Source of the DNA: Daedaleopsis sinensis
Taxonomy: Eukaryota; Basidiomycota; Agaricomycetes; Polyporales; Polyporaceae
NCBI GenBank assembly: GCA_033807695.1
Contig: CM066306.1
Span: 3,224,001-3,288,000, forward strand
Reading direction: 5' to 3'
Length of the DNA stretch: 64,000 bases
Positions 13,794 to 26,529 of the stretch are shown piece after piece (within the stretch, counting starts at the first letter, position 1; each line of letters begins with the position of its first letter). Made by a program: the position numbers and the translations under genes. The notes under the pieces are model-generated. The model was given only the letters and a program-made list of their open reading frames with translations, was not told the origin of the DNA and ran no database searches.

Positions 13794-16321
13794 ATAGACT
13801 CGATGAGGAGGAGGAGAAATGTGCAGAAGCAGCCAGTGGATCGAGCCGCAGCGAGCCGACACGAATAGCTCCATACGGGTTCTCGGCCCCGGATACCGGT
13901 GAGCGACAATCACTCAGTGGCGTCATAGACTCATAGTCCCCGAGACTGCCTTAAGTGCGGCCCTTGCCCTTTCTTTCCTTCAACAACCACCTCTACATAG
14001 ATGGATTACAATCTAAGTATCGCACTCTGCTACGAACGCTCGGCCGACACCGCAGAAACAGTGGCTCCTGGAAGATTCTCCAATGCATCTCACTAGTCAG
14101 CACGGTACACAACTTGTCTCTGATTGACATCGGCCGGCTTGAAGTTCCCTTCTTTCCTCGACTTCGCATTCTTGTTGCGATTCATTCTTGAGCTTCGCAA
14201 ATTGTGCTGTCTGAATGTCAAATGGACCTCACCAAGGTATTTCACCATTTTCTATCGGACGAAGAAAGCATCCTGCCTCGAAGAACTTGGACGTTAGTCG
14301 ACGTCTCCTATAGTACGGTGTCTAACTCATACTAACTTTGCGTGATAGGTCAAAGGAATGGAGCCGCAAGACTTCAGGAACCTCCTCTGTGCAACGCGGG
14401 GCTCTCTGTTACGTCTGATAAATTATTCAAAACGTGAATCTCAACAAATTTATCCGCTCAGCAGAAATGCAAGGAGTGCCGGCGCAAGATCATCTGTCAT
14501 GATTACACCGACTCAAGTACTCAAGTACTCAAGTACTCACGTCCCGTGTTGCCTCTTAGTGACATTTAATTCGTCACATTCATCCCTCTCTGCGATGTAA
14601 GCTTTAGATTGAAGCTCACCGACTCTGAGACGTTAGACACTCGTATAGTGTCAGAACGGATCCGGACATACGTTCTTGATCCTTGCTCGTTCTTCTGACT
14701 CAACTTTAAGCTGAGCTCTAAGATTAAAGTAAGTTGGAGATGGCCGTCATTCTTCGGGTTTAGAACAAATGTATAATACATCGTGAGAACAGTGACTAGA
14801 TACTGTTCAACCCTGACGAGAGGATCGTGCACTCCAAAAATTTGCATCGTAGCAACTGCGGACGGCCCTAGCAGTAACACAGTGCAGCAAGCATCAGAAC
14901 GGCCCAACACACCCCTCATACTCACATCCGCCCAAGACGGCCCCACCACCACAACACCTCCACAGTGAAGGATGGATGGCTGACTCACATATCTGCCGAT
15001 GAACGATGGCATGCAACTATGATTCTACAGCCTCCCGGGTTCCCACTGACCCGCCAGGGCACTCCGCATGCAGGGCATCACGTCCTATCTGCAGCGTAGG
15101 ACACCCAGCATGTACCATGGTATGATTGGTCAAGTGCGAATCACCGGGACTCTGCAGAACTGGCAGCATCAGATCCATAATGTTCAGGGAAGATATCGCC
15201 TCGCCGCTCCCATGGACACAACCAAGCACACTGGCGAACAGCATACGGTTATCTTCACGTGGCGACGAGAAACGAGGGCACTGATACGTCTCCGGCCGCC
15301 GGTGTTGTACGAGACAGCACTCGTGCGTGTCGAGGGAGAAGGTGTGAGGGGCCAGCAAAGATGGAAAACGCACTAGAGACGTGTCCGGGGTACGAACTCG
15401 TGGGGCTACCCTCTTCATCCTCCTTGGAAGATGCCTCTACAGGTGCCGTGCGAGTCGCGTCCGCGCGTGTGCGAGTGCTCCCAAAGTGAACTGCGACGAG
15501 ACAGTTTGTGCGGAGGGGGTGGCTGCACCGATGGAACGTTGGAGAAGATCTGTGAGAAAACTTGTGAGTTTTGTATGAGGAATCCAGTGACGTAAATGTC
15601 AACTTCGCACGGACGTCTGAATGAAGTGAGCGTCGAGACTCACTGGGTACGTAGTCTGGAGCTACCCAGTGTCAATGCCACCCAATGCCTGGATATTGTG
15701 GTGCGAGGCTTGTCTTCTGAGTCTGAGCCCGCTAGCAACTCCCTTGCGGCGCACGCCGCAGATACTAGTCAGCGACACCCTAGGCTCGTGAGCACACTAT
15801 CTACCTCGAGATCTGGCCGAAATTTTGCCTCGGGTTTCGATATAAACATAAATGGACTCGTCAGCAAGCTCTGTGCGTTGATATATAGACCTCGCACTGG
15901 ACGGTGTGCCTTCGCGAATATCTTTATGATGATGATTGACTCTACCCGTCGCTACTAGTAGCATGTCAGAATCGCCTCCAGCTCCGTTAATACCTCTCTC
16001 AATATACCATGCTCCATACGTTCTTATTGCGGGTTTGTGAAGACCTGGAGTGTGTACGAGTTGCTAGAGGTTGCTACATAACTAGTTTCTCGTCACGGTA
16101 ATACGCGATCGTCCCGCCAGTGAGCGTTAGTGAGCGCTATTACTTGGTAGTAGTAGTGACGTAATTTGGCTGAGTTGATGGCTCTCGTTTTACTCGATCT
16201 TCAAGCTTCAAGCTTCAACTTGCACTTACCACTAGTACTAAGTTCCTTGCACCGTGCTACTACCCTCGGTTGACGCGTTCTTACCCTTAGGCTTGAACAT
16301 GACTTGTATGAACTGAGCTAC
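13794..16321. other. Intergenic, no gene recognised
   Basis: About 2.5 kb between the start of palC and the F-box gene. Frames of up to 148 codons exist on the minus strand (15012-14566 and 15418-15017) but do not resemble a family I know and have no convincing splice structure. A short AAGTACTC tandem repeat lies at about 14513-14540. Upstream control regions for both divergent genes should lie here. Confidence 0.5.
14513..14540. repeat. Short tandem repeat, CAAGTACT units
   Basis: Three to four consecutive copies of the unit CAAGTACT are directly readable. It lies outside any supported exon. Confidence 0.7.
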
Positions 16322-17840
16322 ATGAACTCGAGACATATGTTTGCCTCACCGATGCTGTCACCGTCGCCAAATGCAACTGCATGCATCACCAGTCTACCGT
16401 TCGACATCATCCACATTTTGCTCGACTTCTCTACCATCTTCGACCTCGTCAGCCTTTGCAGCACCTGCAAGACCTTGCGGCACCACCTCAAGAACGACTC
16501 CATCTGGAAGAGAGTCAGCGCACCCCATGGCATCCGAGACTTCACGCGATTCGGTGGTGCCTCACCATACACCGTTTACACAACTCTCCTCTACCCGTAC
16601 GCACCCATCCTTGGTCTGTGGGCAAACGACCACCCATTCACCGGCAATGTCATGGAGTTCAGGCTCTTCCCCGGAGACGAGAACGAGCAGGGCGGTCTCG
16701 TGGGCGAGGTGTGGTCTTTCCCTTCTCCCAGCTCAGATGTGCCTTCAGACGAGCCCGCATCCCCCACCTACGCTCGCGCGGTGAAGATCAGCTTCGAAGA
16801 CAAGCCCGCGCCTGCACTTCACGAGCGGAACGATCGCGAGACCGTAGAGGACTCCCCTCCAGACCGCCTCCTCCGGCCCAACGTTTTCTGCGGCGGCGGG
16901 GCTCCCGCTGGGACTGGCACAGGCTCGACCAGCCGCCGCCTCGCGTCGCTCACCGTGCGCGCGCCGGCCCGCGCGCGGCAGCACATCCAGTTCTACCGCC
17001 AGCCGATCGACCTCCCTGACTTCCCACTCAACCTCCTCTGCCACGACGACGGCCCGCGGTTCCCCCGCCTCCACGGCGAGCCCGAGCGGGACGAGGACGT
17101 CGACCAGTCTGCCATTGTCAACATCTATCCCGCCGCGCGCCTCCCCGTCGTCTGGGTCTCGCCCTCGGTGACCGTCCCGTCTGCGCTCACGCTCCGTTGC
17201 CCGGGCGCGTGCCCGTGTGCCGAGCTGCACGCCCCACGGCTCCCCTTCCCGACGCTCGACATGCGGCCGCCGCGCTACTACCCGCTCGCCAGCACAGTCC
17301 AGCCCGGGGTGGACCCGCGCGCGGCGGACTGGTCCCTGGCCAGTCTGCAGGGGATCTGGTACGGGGCGTACGGGAGCCACGGCACGGAGGTGCTCCACGT
17401 CTTCCACCTCAACGAACATGAGCATAGGGGGCAGATCGCGGCGGGCAAGATCACGGGCGACGTGCACGTCCCGCGCGGGTGGACGACGTGGATCCTGAGC
17501 GACATGGACCAGGCGAGCGACATGGCGCAGGCCGCGCGCGAGTTCTGGGTGCTCGCGACGCACGGGGACCCGCCGGACCCCCCGCCGCGGATGCTCGCGG
17601 GCCGCGGGGTCGTCGCGGGGCGTGGGTTCAAGTGAGTGGTCGTGCATGGTGATGTGGATGCGGACTGACTGTCAGTGGTGTCGTGGCAGAGACTTGCGGG
17701 CTGTGGTTCTCCTTGCGGGTGTCATGGGACCAGACGAGATTCAGATCCTGTGGACGCACGCGTTCCGCAAGTATCGACGCCACAAGGGACGGGAGGAGGT
17801 GCGAGTTGGGATTGTCGCGCCGGACTTGAAAGAGGCATGA
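16322..17840 (+). CDS. F-box protein, FBXO31-like
   Basis: Two exons, 16322-17631 and 17690-17840, give about 486 residues. The F-box lies at about residues 17-55 (SLPFDIIHILLDF, LCSTCKTLRHH, IWKRVS). The C-terminal region carries the FBXO31-type signature LQGIWYGAYGSHGTEV with GQIAAGKITGDVHVPRG further on, and an upstream ILGLWANDHPFTG motif. Such proteins recruit substrates to SKP1-cullin-1 ubiquitin ligases through the F-box. A middle section rich in Pro, Asp and Arg is probably disordered. The 58-nt intron is needed because the first frame closes with TGA inside the GTGAGT donor. The ATG at 16322 was taken as the first in frame; 16337 is an alternative. The substrate is unknown. Confidence 0.82.
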
Positions 17841-19281
17841 TGCATTCTCTTGCTCATTTTACTCATGTTCGTACGTCCTCCTCCGCTTGCTCTTGCCCTC
17901 CGCTGACACGTCAAGGCAGGGCGTCGATACTATACCCTCAAATAAATGCAGCACATACCCCCACATACCCCACTCCACTATATATCCCTGATCGATCCTC
18001 GAGAAGATTCAATGGTGGAGGACGGTGTCGCCGGCCTCATCGAATTACAGACTTACAGCTACATACAGCCACAGCTACAGGCCAGCATCAATGCAAGCTT
18101 TCAACCACCCGCTGGTGCCCCTCATACTCGACGGTCAAGACGGTCCCGACCGTGCCGCCCAACATACGCGGGCGGCACGATCCCCACAAGCGCCCCCCCT
18201 ACCAGAGCATATACACCCGCACCTGCCACCAGATCGCTCCCCGCGCACCTCCCCACGTCCGTCACCGGGCCCCCCGCCGCCCATGCGCACCCTCGGACCC
18301 CTGCAGAGACAGAAGGTCCGCTCAGGCGCACGCGGGCGCCCTGGACCCAGGACCGAACGCGGCTAAGGGGGCTGACGGGGAGCTGGGGCAGCAGGTCTTA
18401 GGTGCATCGACGCCGAAGCGGAGGTTGCGAGCACTCCACTGCGAAGCCGTGTGAGCGGGTCGCGCTGGCGAGAGCGCGGCCCCACTGCGTGGGCACGGCA
18501 CGCGGAGGGGGACGGCGGTCTTGCCCAGAGGCGGACGAGCATGCCCGCCTCCGGAGTCGAGCGATAGGGTAGGAGTGGACTCGGAGGAGAGTGGAAGGGA
18601 CTAGGCTCACAGGCTGCGAGTTGGGTGTCGTTCGTTGTCCTGCTGCCTCTGCCATGGCTTGGAGCCTGCAAGATCGCGCGTATGCATACCCGCTGTTGCG
18701 AAGTAGCATCGGATACTCTCCAAGGATGCCCAATTGCAAGGCGGTGGAAGGATTGTTGAAGCCATGGTATTGGGATGGACGAGGTGTGCTCTGCCTCGGC
18801 CGGGATGCTCTTAAGTATGCGCGCAGCTGCAGCTGCAGGAGCACGCACATGCCTGGACCTCGTTGCTTGCTTCTCGTTCCGCTCAACAGCCAAGATGTCC
18901 AGAAGTAGTAGCGAGTGAGCGTATGATACATACACTGTGCGTCTCAAGTGGCATGGGAGTCTCAGGGACGATTATGTGCCATTTATGATATGGTATATTC
19001 ACTGCTTCAGTACATGCAATTCGGACGTGCGGTTCCGACACAGCGAGCGGGACTATGTGAGTAGAAAGAAGGGTATCACAGGGAGGACATTGAGAGAGCA
19101 AGACCAGGGTGAATGCTAGAGTAGTGATACGAGAACGAGGGACGATGTCGTATTGGTTGTCAGGCAGATGGGACACACGTAAACCAAGAAGTAGACTGGG
19201 ATATGATGCTGATGAGGTGTGATGGAACTCGATCATACGCGTAGGTTGTTACTTGGGAGAGGAGATGAAAGAAGCAACTGA
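17841..19281. other. Intergenic between convergent genes, nothing recognised
   Basis: This holds the 3' ends of the F-box gene and of the CLC gene. Long overlapping frames on both strands (about 17675-18454 plus and 18947-18363 minus) have Pro/Arg/Ser-biased, repetitive composition typical of spurious frames. Confidence 0.55.
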
Positions 19282-22200
19282 TCATGGGGACTTGTGTTCC
19301 AGCTCGTCCAGGAACGCGAGCCATGTTTTCTTGTCGATCACGCCTTGGTCTGCCAGTGGTAGCGTTAGCATCGCACACACCGTATGCACACACAGCACAA
19401 GTACGTACAGTGTCCGTCGGCGTCAGTCACGACGACGTATCGCGCACCGAGCTTTGTGAAGAACTGCTGGACGAGCTCCAGGGGCGAGTTGTCTTGCACA
19501 GTTAGCGGAGCCTGATCCAGATTTCAGTCGCGATGGTCAGCGTGGCATGACGGAGCTGGGTGATTGCGGCGTACCTGGTCCATGTAGCACGTGAAGTCAT
19601 ACGGATCGAAGAGCGTCGAGCCCGTCTCTGCCAACGAGGACACCGAGCTCGCCATCGCGCCCATATGGCCCTGCGCACTCCCATCCGCAGGGTGGAACGC
19701 AATCTGTTCGTCCGGCTCGTCCGCGACGATGCCTGCACCGCAAGTCAGCGTGTTTCTCGACATCCGCCAACCGAAAAGGCGGTCGTGTGTTACTCACTCA
19801 AAGCATGTTCCAGTTCATTCACGCCGATGTATCCGACCATGCGCAGGCCGTCCCCGTCCGGCCGCAAGATTGGGAAGCCGCTGTCCGAGTTCCCAGAGTC
19901 GACGAGTTCTTGAAGCTTGTCCCTGAGGCTCTTGACGGTGTTGGTGCGGTCGACCCGGATGACCTCGACGTCGCGGTCGGTCTGCCACGGCCCGCGGTCA
20001 GTCCACAAGACACTGAACCCATCGCATGTCGAGCGGCGACTTACAACGTCGTGGATCTGGAGCGCACCCCAGATGTAGTCGTGCTTGGCGTCGAGATACG
20101 GGAGCTGGGACAGCTCGATCACGAGGTCGTAGATGCCTTTCGGTTCGATAGCGTCCGCGACGGTCTTGGCCACAAGCACGGAAAGCATCACAGGGACGGC
20201 GTAAGTCAAAGTGTCAGTGAGTTCGAACATGATCACAGCTAGCGAGACAGTGGTGCGCTAGTGTGGATGTGAGATGAGTGTACAACGGCATATGCGAGGG
20301 ACGTCTCTCACCGTGACACCGGACAGCGTAGCGGCGGCGCCGACCATAGCATACAGACCAGGAATGACACAGCTGAGATCTCCCTTGCAGGCTTTAAACG
20401 CGGGGCTACTGGGGTACGAGTACTGCATCCATTGAACAAGGATGCCAACGATACGCCCGGCGCAAGCGCCGACTGCAACGCAGGAGAGCGGGGTGAGCAC
20501 TTCGCCAAAGGAAATCGTCTGCAAGGCTCCCACCTCCGAGTGATGGTATGAAGATGCCGGCGGGAACCTTGATGCCGAAGGTGACGATGGTAAGCGCACC
20601 CTTGACGAGAAGGGCAGTGAGGATCGCTCCTATCACGGGCATGGCTTGGGTCGGAGGGTCGAGGATGCACAAGCCCGAATGGGTGTTGCCGCTGCCTTCC
20701 CGACACTCCGCAAAGAGGTTATAGACCAGCTCCGTTCCACCCATACGTGTGTATGGATTCAGGAAGCTGAGCAGAGCAGTTATGAGTGTGATCTATGCGT
20801 ACAGTCTACGTCAGGAAGGGGCATATGAGCGGATGAGAGGACATAGTTCACCAGGATGACCTCTGTGACAGGGTAAGTCTTCAGCCACGTCCCATTGCGA
20901 ATGTGACGGCTCCACTTGTAGTTTAGCTTGGAGAAGTACGCGCCATAAACACCCTGGGAGAGTAGGTATGAAACATGTTCAATGGTTCCACACGCCAAGT
21001 GTTCAACTTACCCCGAAGACACCCAAGAGGAGGAAAGGAAACAGTTCGTAGGCATGCCAATCCTTATCGTACGTGACTTGGAACAGAACGAGTTTGCCGC
21101 TTCCAAACGGATCGAGGAAGCGCAACGTAATGGCGGCGACCATAGCGCAGAAGAAACTAGAAGGATGCTATCGGATCAGGGCGGTGTATCCAGTCTAGAA
21201 ATCACTGACTTACGTTCTCCACATGACCTTCGCGGGGAAGAAATAGGATACCTCCTCCAGACTGAACAAGACACCACCAATCGGGGCTCCGAATGCGACA
21301 GCAACACCGGCAGCGCAAGATGCACTCAGTATCCCGCGACGTTTGCCTATTCCATCATAATTAGTGAGCACAATTATTCGGCCCTATTTGAGGAGTCATA
21401 CCTTCGTTTGTCTCGTATTTGCTGAAAAAGCGGCTGACAATATTGCCCACACAAGACGCAATGTGAACCAATGGGCCCTCCTTCCCTGTAGCAAATTGTG
21501 AACAACCTCACTCAAACACCCGGCTATACATCACTAACTTACCAAGAGTAAGCCCGGACGCGACAGAGAGTGCGAGACCGACCGATTTAGTGAACAACGT
21601 CCGAGCTCCGAGGTAGCCGTGGATCACGAAACCTGAGTGAACGATTAGTCACTTATGGAACGCACACGAGACATGTACACACCGGACAAGATAGTTTTGA
21701 TCTCGGGAATACCACTGCCAGCAGCCTAAGAGATGGAGATCAATCTTCTGTGCTTCAATGCGCGACGGGATACTGAGCATACATAGTACATGACTTTGCG
21801 AGGGCCACCGGGCGGCGGATGCGTGATCCCCTTTGCATCGTCGCCACCTGCGAACGTGGACGACAGCACTCCAGAGTCTTTCCTAGTGACAAAAGAGGTC
21901 GATGCGGTGAGGTGGATAGTGAGAAGTGACGAGACGATAGCAAGAGCCAGCTATAACAACCTTGAGCAACATGCAAACATGAACGTCGTGAAAGACCTAC
22001 TGCGAATGCCGTGTACACAGCGTACTCAATAGCCTCCACCTCCAACCAATCGGACCTTGAAGCGACGGGGGTGAAATACTCGCCCCATGTCTGCCAAGCT
22101 GGACAATTCTCTTCCACGGCCATCGTCAAGAACGACGGTAGTCGCACAGAAAGTATGTCCTCCTCCTTGACGGGACAACAGAACCGTTTTGCCTTCCAGA

Positions 22201-22927
22201 TGCCCACAGTGCAATATCCTTCCTTGATGTCGAAGAGCCACTGCTCGCTGCGAACGATCAGGAACGCGACAATCGCAGTGAGGAAGCCAATGATGGTGAC
22301 AGTGATCCAGCTTATGCTCCGATCGACCTGCCTCCGGAGGCGGCCTCGTTTCGACTTGCGACTGCGTAGCGCGCCCTGCCGAGCCGAGTCCTTAATAGCG
22401 TCATGCAGCCAGTCGATGGACGTGAAGGACGAATACCAGACGCGTATACCGTTCGTCTTGATCGCGCCTTCTGCCGGAACATCCTCCAGCGCAACGACCG
22501 GCCTGTCATACGCAGAGATCGGGCGCTGTGCATTGAAGTAGCTGCTATTCCGTAGCGAGCGAGGGGAGGATATGCTCGGCGAAGGCGGATTCGTGTGGCG
22601 GCTCCTGGAAATGAGGAGGCTGGGAAGCGCACCTAAACCATGCCTGGAACGGAACGTCGACTTGTGCTTGCCACCATTTACCCGCGCGGTTGCGGGGAGC
22701 GTTCCATACGACGTCGAACGTAAGACAGGGTCCGGCCGGAGGGCAGATGTCTCGTTTGTCTCGGCTGTCTCGGCTCCAGGCGTGGAGGATGTGGAGGAGT
22801 TAGTGCCAATCTGTAGGAGACGCTGCCGCCGCCATTCCGTCGTGGACGGGCCGCTGAGGGGACCAGACGGATGGTCCTCGCTATTCGCAGTCATCGACGG
22901 GTCAGATGAGGTCTTCCCGAGAGGCAT
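19282..22927 (-). CDS. CLC-family chloride/proton exchanger with CBS domains
   Basis: Fifteen exons join in frame to about 945 residues: 22927-22001, 21950-21783, 21725-21683, 21632-21543, 21485-21402, 21346-21214, 21156-21012, 20953-20852, 20792-20534, 20472-20312, 20257-20045, 19981-19798, 19732-19575, 19511-19409 and 19349-19282. All three CLC signatures are present: GSGIPE (about 368-373), GKEGP (410-414) and [21 protein letters not shown]. The gating glutamate in GKEGP and the LEE of [11 protein letters not shown] are both kept, which fits a GEF1/ClC-3/4/5-type exchanger of Golgi and endosomes rather than a plain channel. Two CBS domains end the protein ([15 protein letters not shown] and [19 protein letters not shown]). 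A 200-residue Ser-rich N-terminal region precedes the first helix. In yeast, Gef1 supports copper loading of Fet3; the CTR gene 4 kb away makes a shared metal role conceivable, but that is inference. Confidence 0.93.
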
Positions 22928-23439
22928 GTTGTGTGAATGTCGTTACTGTGAGCGTGATCCTCTGCCTAGATATCGTCCACGAGGCTGCAATGCGAGCGAT
23001 AAACTACGCTGAGCACCCGCGGGTTATAGTCAACGTTGGAAGGAGGGTCGTACCGGCCACCGGGGTTCCCGCACGCGTGCTGACTTCAACCCACAACTAG
23101 TCTTCCCGTGGCTGAGGCTTTCAACCTATCCGTTGCAGATGTCGACAAGAGTGCAAGACGTGGAAGAGCTGTGGACTGCTCGTGGACGGGGTTCGTGGCA
23201 AAGGACGAGTACCTCAAACAGCTACCCCAGACCAAGTACTGCAACAGGCGCCTGTCCCGGGCCGCAAGCCGTAAGTACAACTCCCAGCTCGTTTCAGTCG
23301 GAGCTCACGGCGTATCCCGAAGCCAACTGACTGGTACAGAGCCTGGTGCAGCGCGGTCGCCTCGGTGCAACTTCAAGTCATCCCCGAATTCAGGTTCTGG
23401 TCTGCAACCTCGCTACTCGTACAACCCTTCGACGCAAAA
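22928..23439. promoter_or_regulatory. Shared upstream region of CLC (-) and SmD3 (+)
   Basis: These 512 bases separate two start codons pointing away from each other, so both promoters should lie here. A minor frame (23108-23620 plus) overlaps SmD3 exon 1 out of frame and is not supported. No TATA element was identified with confidence. Confidence 0.5.
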
Positions 23440-24057
23440 ATGGCGACAGCTGGTCTCGGTGTCCCCGTCAAGCTCCTCCACGAGTCTCTCGGACATGTCA
23501 TCACCGTCGAGCTCAAGACCGGACAGCTCTACCGTGGCAAGCTCGCGGAAGGTACGCCTCGATCCGATCTCTGCATGCCCACCCTCATCTCACGCATGTT
23601 ACAACTATAGCCGAAGATAACCTGAACATATCCTTGAAAGACATTACTGTAACACAACGCGATGGTCGTGTTTCCCAGCTCGACCAGGTGTACATTAGGG
23701 GAAGTATGGTCAGATTCTTCATTGTCCCGGACATGCTGCAGAACGCGCCCATGTGAGTCTCATATTCGTGTCTCTGTACTGCACCATCTCATGAAGCTAT
23801 CATGCGCATAGGTTCAAGCGTGTAGGACCGAACGCCATGAGGGGAAGGGGTATCGGTACGGCTCGTGGAAGGGCCACGATCATGAGAGGTGCGTGTTCTG
23901 TCGTTAATCTACTCCTCGATCTCCAATTGACATTCTGTGCTCCTCCCAGCAAACGGTACGTCTTTATCACTCCTCTTTCATGCTCAACAGCGTTCTCATC
24001 TGCATTCCAGCCCGTCGCGGTCGCGGTGTCCCTGCTGCAAGAGGTATCCGTCGATGA
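23440..24057 (+). CDS. SMD3: Small nuclear ribonucleoprotein Sm D3
   Basis: Exons 23440-23551, 23611-23752, 23812-23888, 23950-23955 and 24011-24057 give 127 residues, close to human SmD3 (126). The protein starts [19 protein letters not shown] and contains the Sm1 motif ([20 protein letters not shown]), the Sm2 motif ([19 protein letters not shown]) and a C-terminal Arg-Gly tail that is a usual target of arginine methylation. SmD3 is part of the heptameric ring on U1, U2, U4 and U5 snRNAs. The fourth exon is only six bases and adds Ala-Asn. Skipping it would also keep frame, so its use needs RNA evidence. Introns are 59, 59, 61 and 55 bases. Confidence 0.95.
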
Positions 24058-24306
24058 ACATACGTACGCCCCATGGTTCAGACTCTGTAGTGCGCTCCTC
24101 GTATTCCGCCAAAATTGTTCGCATAGCTTCACATGTGTTATTAGATCTTTCTCTTGCTATCTGCGTCTTATCCCAAGTCCCAGCTTGGCTGCTCTACCAC
24201 TCGTGCACACAAACGAACATCCGCAAGTGCCCAGCGTGAAGAAGACCTGCTAGGAATTACGTAGAGCACCATCATGCACAAGGTAGACGGCGAGATTCTA
24301 TAAAAC

Positions 24307-26128
24307 CTATTGCGAATGCGGGCAAGTATCTGTCGCTTGTAGCGAGTCCACTCTGATGTCCACCCCATACTGGACCGAATTGTTCCCAGCACGGAAGCAC
24401 GACACGCGAATGAACAACTGCAGCCTGTCCCCGCCCGCATCCACAAAATCATACACCGCCTGGTGCGCGTTCCCCGGCGAGCCCGGATAGAAGCTCCTCG
24501 CCACGGGCAGCAGCGTTACCTCCCGACCCCCCTCCACGGGCTGATGCTTGACCTCCACCGACGGGTCCGGCCACCGCTTCGGCAGGGTGACGATGATGAC
24601 CACGCGGGGCACCGAGTGGTCGTCCGGGTCCTTCGCGCACAGGATGTCCGCCTCACGCCGGAGCACGAACGAGTGCCGGTGGAGGGACAGCCACTCGTAC
24701 GCGGCCTCCTCGACATGGTACCCGCGCCGCTTCAGCAGCGTGCGCGCCCTCCTCGGACACGGGCGCATCCGGGGCGCTGTCGGGCCCCGCGCCGTGCTCG
24801 GACGCCCCGCGGATGAGCACGTCGGCCACCGTGATCTTCAGCTCGGGGGCGCGCAGCGCGGACGGGGCGACGGGCCACACGCGGCCCCAAAGCGAGACGT
24901 CCCCGCGGATGAGGGACACAACGTACTCGTTCGACACGCGCGGCGCAGAGGGCCGGCACAGCGGCAGAGTCATCAGCTGCGCGCCCCCGTCCTCGCAGCC
25001 AAGGAACGCGACGGAGTCGGGGCAGTAGGTCAGCCCACTCACGGGGATCGTCGGGCGCACGAGGACGGAGAGGCGCGCCTGGATTCCGTACGACGTGAAC
25101 GTGAACTGCGGCGGGGGCGTGTCCGGGGGGAGCCCGAGGTGCTCGAGCAGGCGCAGGTGCGGGATCGCCTCGAGCGCGGACGCGGACGCGAACTCCTGCG
25201 GGGCGGGCGCGAGCAGCGGCTGGACGGCCTTGCCCTCCGTGTGCTCGCCGCCCACGCTGTCGCCCCACGCAAAGATGCTCTGGTCGGGCACGCGCTGGAC
25301 GATCTCCCGCTGGAGCCGGGTGAACGCGCCGCGCCCTTCGCCGTAGATGGCGGGGATGTGGACGCCGAAGATGCCCATGAGCGCGTACGCCTCGTCCTCG
25401 ACCCGCGTCGTCTTCCGCCGCGACGCCCACCACATCCGCCGCGCGACGCTGACCGTGTACACCACATCCGGTTCGTTGAGCACGCGCTCGTCGACCCCGG
25501 TTGCCTCCTCGACGACGCCGGCCAGCGAGTGTTTCGTCCCGAGCGGCTCCCAGTCATAGGACAGGAAGACGAGGCTGTCGGGCGCAATCAGCTCCTGCAG
25601 CGTCCAGCCGCGCGTGTGCCACTTGCTCCGTCGGAAGGCGGAGTCATGCGCGACAGGGTCGTCGTCCCAGCTGACGTCTGCAAGGTGTGCGTAGCACACG
25701 CCCGCCTTGCGGTACCACTCGAACATCGAGTTGATCGCCTCGGAGAGCTCGGCGCTGCTCGTCTTGTCGATGCAGCACGAGTCGATCCAGATGTAGCGGT
25801 AGCCGTCCGAGTGCGCGATCGCGCACGCGCTGCGCACTTTGCTGCTGATGCGTGGGTCGCTGAGGATGGACATCTCCGGGTCGCCTGACGAGGACGCAGC
25901 GGCAGGGCTATCACGCCCAACCATGCGCCGTATCTTGTCGCGTTTTCTGGCAGGGGCTTGGCTCTGGTGTTGACTTATGATTTGACCCTCCGTGTTTTGG
26001 ATAGCTAAGAGGTCTTGATAGGTCTGCTCGCCGTCGAGTGACCAAACGTGGGACAAGATCGCATAGTGCTGAGAGGGAGGGTCTGTAATCCAATGGAACT
26101 CCCCAGTTAGCGTGTCGATAAGGCGCAT
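24307..26128 (-). CDS. HET-domain protein (heterokaryon-incompatibility type), frameshifted near the 3' end
   Basis: The frame opens at 26128 with MRLIDTLTGEF, a typical basidiomycete HET start; an in-frame ATG at 26245 also exists. HET motifs are clear: YAILSHVW, YRYIWIDSCCIDK with the SSAELSEAINSMFEWYR helix after it, and SKWHTRGWTLQELIAP. The first frame stops at 24653 (491 residues). Family-like sequence (RRGYHVEEAAYEWL and a PVARSFYPGSPGN stretch) continues in the next frame to 24307. The switch fits one extra base in the GAGGAGGG run at about 24747-24754; correcting for it gives a length of about 606 residues. This could be a real disabling change or a sequence error. HET domains trigger regulated cell death during non-self recognition between hyphae; no specific partner can be named. 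There are no introns. Degraded copies of its 5' end lie just upstream. Confidence 0.85.
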
Positions 26129-26529
26129 GTCTCCGAAAGTCGAGCAGGATGGTGAAAGACACGAGTACACATATTTATGCACATACAGGCCGTGTGTAAC
26201 CGTGACGACGCTAGGCGTGGCGCTGGAGGCGGATGCATTAAGCACTGTTATACTTTCACTGTCGTAGGCAACATGTAGAAGGGCCGTACGACGACATCTG
26301 AATACAAGTCAAGTCAGCTGGTACTTCAATTTATATCAAGCAACTTGCCTTCTCACAAGTACAGTGAGCAACGTCGATCTACTCAACGTCTGGGTACGAG
26401 ACCAATCTTGATAGGCTCGTCGTCCAGTAAGCTTAATTGCAGATTGGGACAAGAGTGAATTCGGAGGGCTACTGAGGCTATAGGATAGCTTCAAAGAATT
26501 GATGAAAAGCCGCGCTGAGGAACGGTCTG

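Noticed and set aside
14566..15418. Two adjacent minus-strand frames that might be exons of one gene
   Set aside because: No splice pair joins them into a recognisable protein and no conserved motif was seen.
16745..17647. 300-codon frame antisense to the F-box gene
   Set aside because: A mirror of GC-rich codons in the FBXO31-like exon, with Arg/Val/Asp-biased composition.
24730..24762. A 31-base intron that would cure the HET frameshift
   Set aside because: Far shorter than any other intron in the window and it would delete the conserved-looking ARTLLK segment; a single-base change explains the data better.
24548..25888. 446-codon frame antisense to the HET gene
   Set aside because: It is a shadow of the GC-rich HET coding strand; the opposite strand carries clear HET motifs.
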